Notes under the pieces: generated by a model
Seen by the model: only the letters and a program-made list of their open reading frames with translations
What the model was told of the DNA's origin: nothing
The model's database searches: none
Shown here: piece by piece, positions 61,971-64,000 of the stretch
Position numbering within the stretch: the first letter of the stretch is position 1
Layout of the letters: the number at the start of each line of letters is the position of its first letter
Position numbers and translations under genes: made by a program
NCBI RefSeq assembly: GCF_037975245.1
Contig: NC_092561.1
Span: forward strand, 10,969,001 to 11,033,000
Source of the DNA: Apostichopus japonicus
Taxonomy: Eukaryota > Echinodermata > Holothuroidea > Aspidochirotida > Stichopodidae
Direction of reading: 5' to 3'
Length of the DNA stretch: 64,000 bases

Positions 61971-64000
61971 CCTAAGTTTCAAAGTTTGATTTAAATCCCA
62001 GTTCCTTTCATATTTAGTCATTTATCAAAATAAATTTGCTTGAAGTATAGATTTTTAGTGTGTCCATGATTGTAATTGGTGTCGTTAGCATTTTGCTTTT
62101 TAGCATAATTCTCAAAGTTGTGCAACAAACCCACATTACTTTGACATACAGTACAATGTGCACATTACATTAAAACCTTGAGTAAGTAGAAAACCAGTGG
62201 CTTTGCATGAAAAGGGTTGTAAGGGAAATCTCTTGAGCATAGTTTGAAATGTTGAGCACGGTTGCAAAATAGGTAGGGGACAGGGCAGGGGGATGGGGGT
62301 AACATGATGGTTACATTCAGTGGTATTGGGTAGATCAGTTGGGTATCAGTTAACTTTCAGTTGTTTCAATAGGTTTCATGTGTTGTTTTTAGTCTTTCCA
62401 CTCATACATTAATGTCTTCTTTCTGGTCAAACATTCTAAAGCCCTCAAAAAGGTCTTGCCAAAAATCATCTATGCAACTCTCAGTTTTTTTTTCTCTCTT
62501 TTTTTTTTTTTTGGGGGGGGGGGTTGTTTCTTATTGTAAATTATCAGGTTTATCACTGTTCATCAATTATTTTCACTTTCCTTGTTCCTATAGGGCATTA
62601 AGAATATACAGCTCAGTGCTCTGAGGTTTAGAACTCTAGAAGTTAATTATTCTGCTTAGTGAGGGGAAATGCACTTGTTAAACTTCATTTGAAATTGAGG
62701 CATATTGGGGAAAGAAGTATTGGGAACTTCTTCTGTTAGTGGAACAGAAGGAGTTATGGACAGGTGATAGTCCTGATATAACTTAATTAACCCATGCCAG
62801 TATGCCATACATGTGGTTGGTATATTATACCACCTTTGTTCTTTCATACAGTAGTTTCAGATTCCATCCAGTTGCCAAAATATGTGAAGAGGGGCAAACT
62901 TCAGAAAATTTATAAATTTATGTTTTTCAAAGTGTTCAGTATTTTTGACAGAATTAGTTTGTGTCAGAAAAAATGTGATATTAGGCAACTACAGTATGTG
63001 TTATGATGCTACTTTGAGTCCTTTTAATTGCCAGATACAACTATACATTCCTTATGTTGTCATTTTCATATATTTACTATATCTCTTCTTCTTTTGGTAT
63101 TTTCTTTCTTGTTAATTTTGTGTATCCAATTATCGTCATTCTGTTTGAACAGATTTGGCGGTACACAGACTTAGGCTTGGTGTCGTTATATATCTTTGAA
63201 TGGACACCATTCTGCATTGCTTACTTGCCCAATGAACATTCCTGATATCCTACAAAGATCTTGTCATCTGAACTATGCAAATCATTTTTCAAACATAGTT
63301 ATTATGCATTAGTTAAATATTTTGATAGCTTCACTTGCACAGCTGATATTTTTCCAAATTGAGTTCGATTTTTTTCTGTTTCCGTGAGGTTTTTAGATGA
63401 GTAGTAGTGGGGGTGGGGGGGGGGGTTTCAAGTAGCTGGGTATAGATGAAATCATTTTTCTAAACGGTCTGCAGAGGGGAGATTCTGTCAAGACAAAGTA
63501 TCCCTTCGTAAGCTGTTTTTCAAGTGCAATATTGAAATCCCTATTATAGTATAATTGTTGCTACTAATGATGTTATTACAATCTTGACGTGATAAACTGT
63601 TAAATCTGATTTTAATAATGACATTTTAACAAGGGCTTTTAATATTATACTCTGTACCAACCAAAAAAAAACCCTACAACATTTATTTCTGTTTATCACG
63701 AGACAAATGTGATCAATTCTGTTTAGCATCTGACAAGATTGGTTAATGATGTTCCATGTTCCAGTAGACATATCAGTAAGTTGCATGTTTTGAAAGTAAT
63801 TTCTACAGAATTATCACAAGTGAGGTACAGTAAGCTAGGATTCTGTATGAGTACTTGTTTGGTGTTTTCTGATTGGTTCATCTGGAACCCAGTATTATCA
63901 GATATTCCTTCTAAGTTGGCACTTTTAAAAAGCGTTGATGTGGACTAAATGGATTGGCAATGGAGCTGCTAAGTTAGTCCAGATGGAACCATTTGGGAAA
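61971..64000. other. AT-rich downstream flank, no gene recognised
   Basis: The stretch contains T and G homopolymer tracts (62490-62523, 63408-63425) and short open frames with no recognisable character. No bounded repeat was found. Confidence 0.45.

Overview
This is animal genomic DNA: genes are split by introns with GT-AG junctions, most of the sequence is non-coding, and it carries BEL/Pao, LINE, SINE and hAT-type repeats. The protein sequences and repeat types suggest a marine invertebrate, most likely a deuterostome such as an echinoderm. That placement is an inference from general character, not from a database match.

Three host genes can be supported. TMEM258, the small Ost5-like subunit of oligosaccharyltransferase, lies on + at 8761-15191 in three coding exons (81 aa). 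CCT2, the beta subunit of the TRiC/CCT chaperonin, lies on - at 43778-21553. It could be assembled from 14 coding exons into a complete 531-aa protein. A third gene on + (main coding exon 59381-61597, 738 aa) encodes a protein with a Pro/Ser-rich N-terminus containing about 36-residue tandem repeats, a basic nuclear-localisation-like segment, and a C-terminal class I SAM-methyltransferase-like domain. TMEM258 and CCT2 converge, and a 1.5-kb satellite array with a 482-bp higher-order period sits between their 3' ends.

The rest is mostly mobile DNA, often with exact target-site duplications (TSDs). An apparently intact BEL/Pao retrotransposon (21835-28375, LTRs almost identical, TSD TATGG) fills about 90% of the last CCT2 intron. 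Many non-autonomous DNA transposons with 8-bp TSDs (hAT-like) occur at 4.4-6.8 kb, 31-36 kb and 43-57 kb. Others have 5-6-bp or 9-bp TSDs. Several are nested: 6325-6772 lies in 5652-7608, which lies in 4951-8254. There are also 5'-truncated LINE fragments, a tRNA-derived SINE whose 3' tail abuts a CCT2 splice donor, a second SINE in the CCT2 3' UTR, and several minisatellites.

Layout: 1-4400 LINE debris; 4451-8254 nested TIR elements; 8761-15191 TMEM258, with transposon debris in both introns; 15192-20050 downstream flank and satellite; 20050-43778 CCT2; 43779-57023 transposon-rich intergenic DNA; 57024-59352 upstream flank of the third gene; 59353-61970 third gene; 61971-64000 AT-rich flank without a recognisable gene. 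No operon, CRISPR array, rRNA or functional tRNA gene was seen. The three genes show no evident functional link: one acts in ER N-glycosylation, one in cytosolic protein folding, and one is a putative nuclear methyltransferase-like protein.
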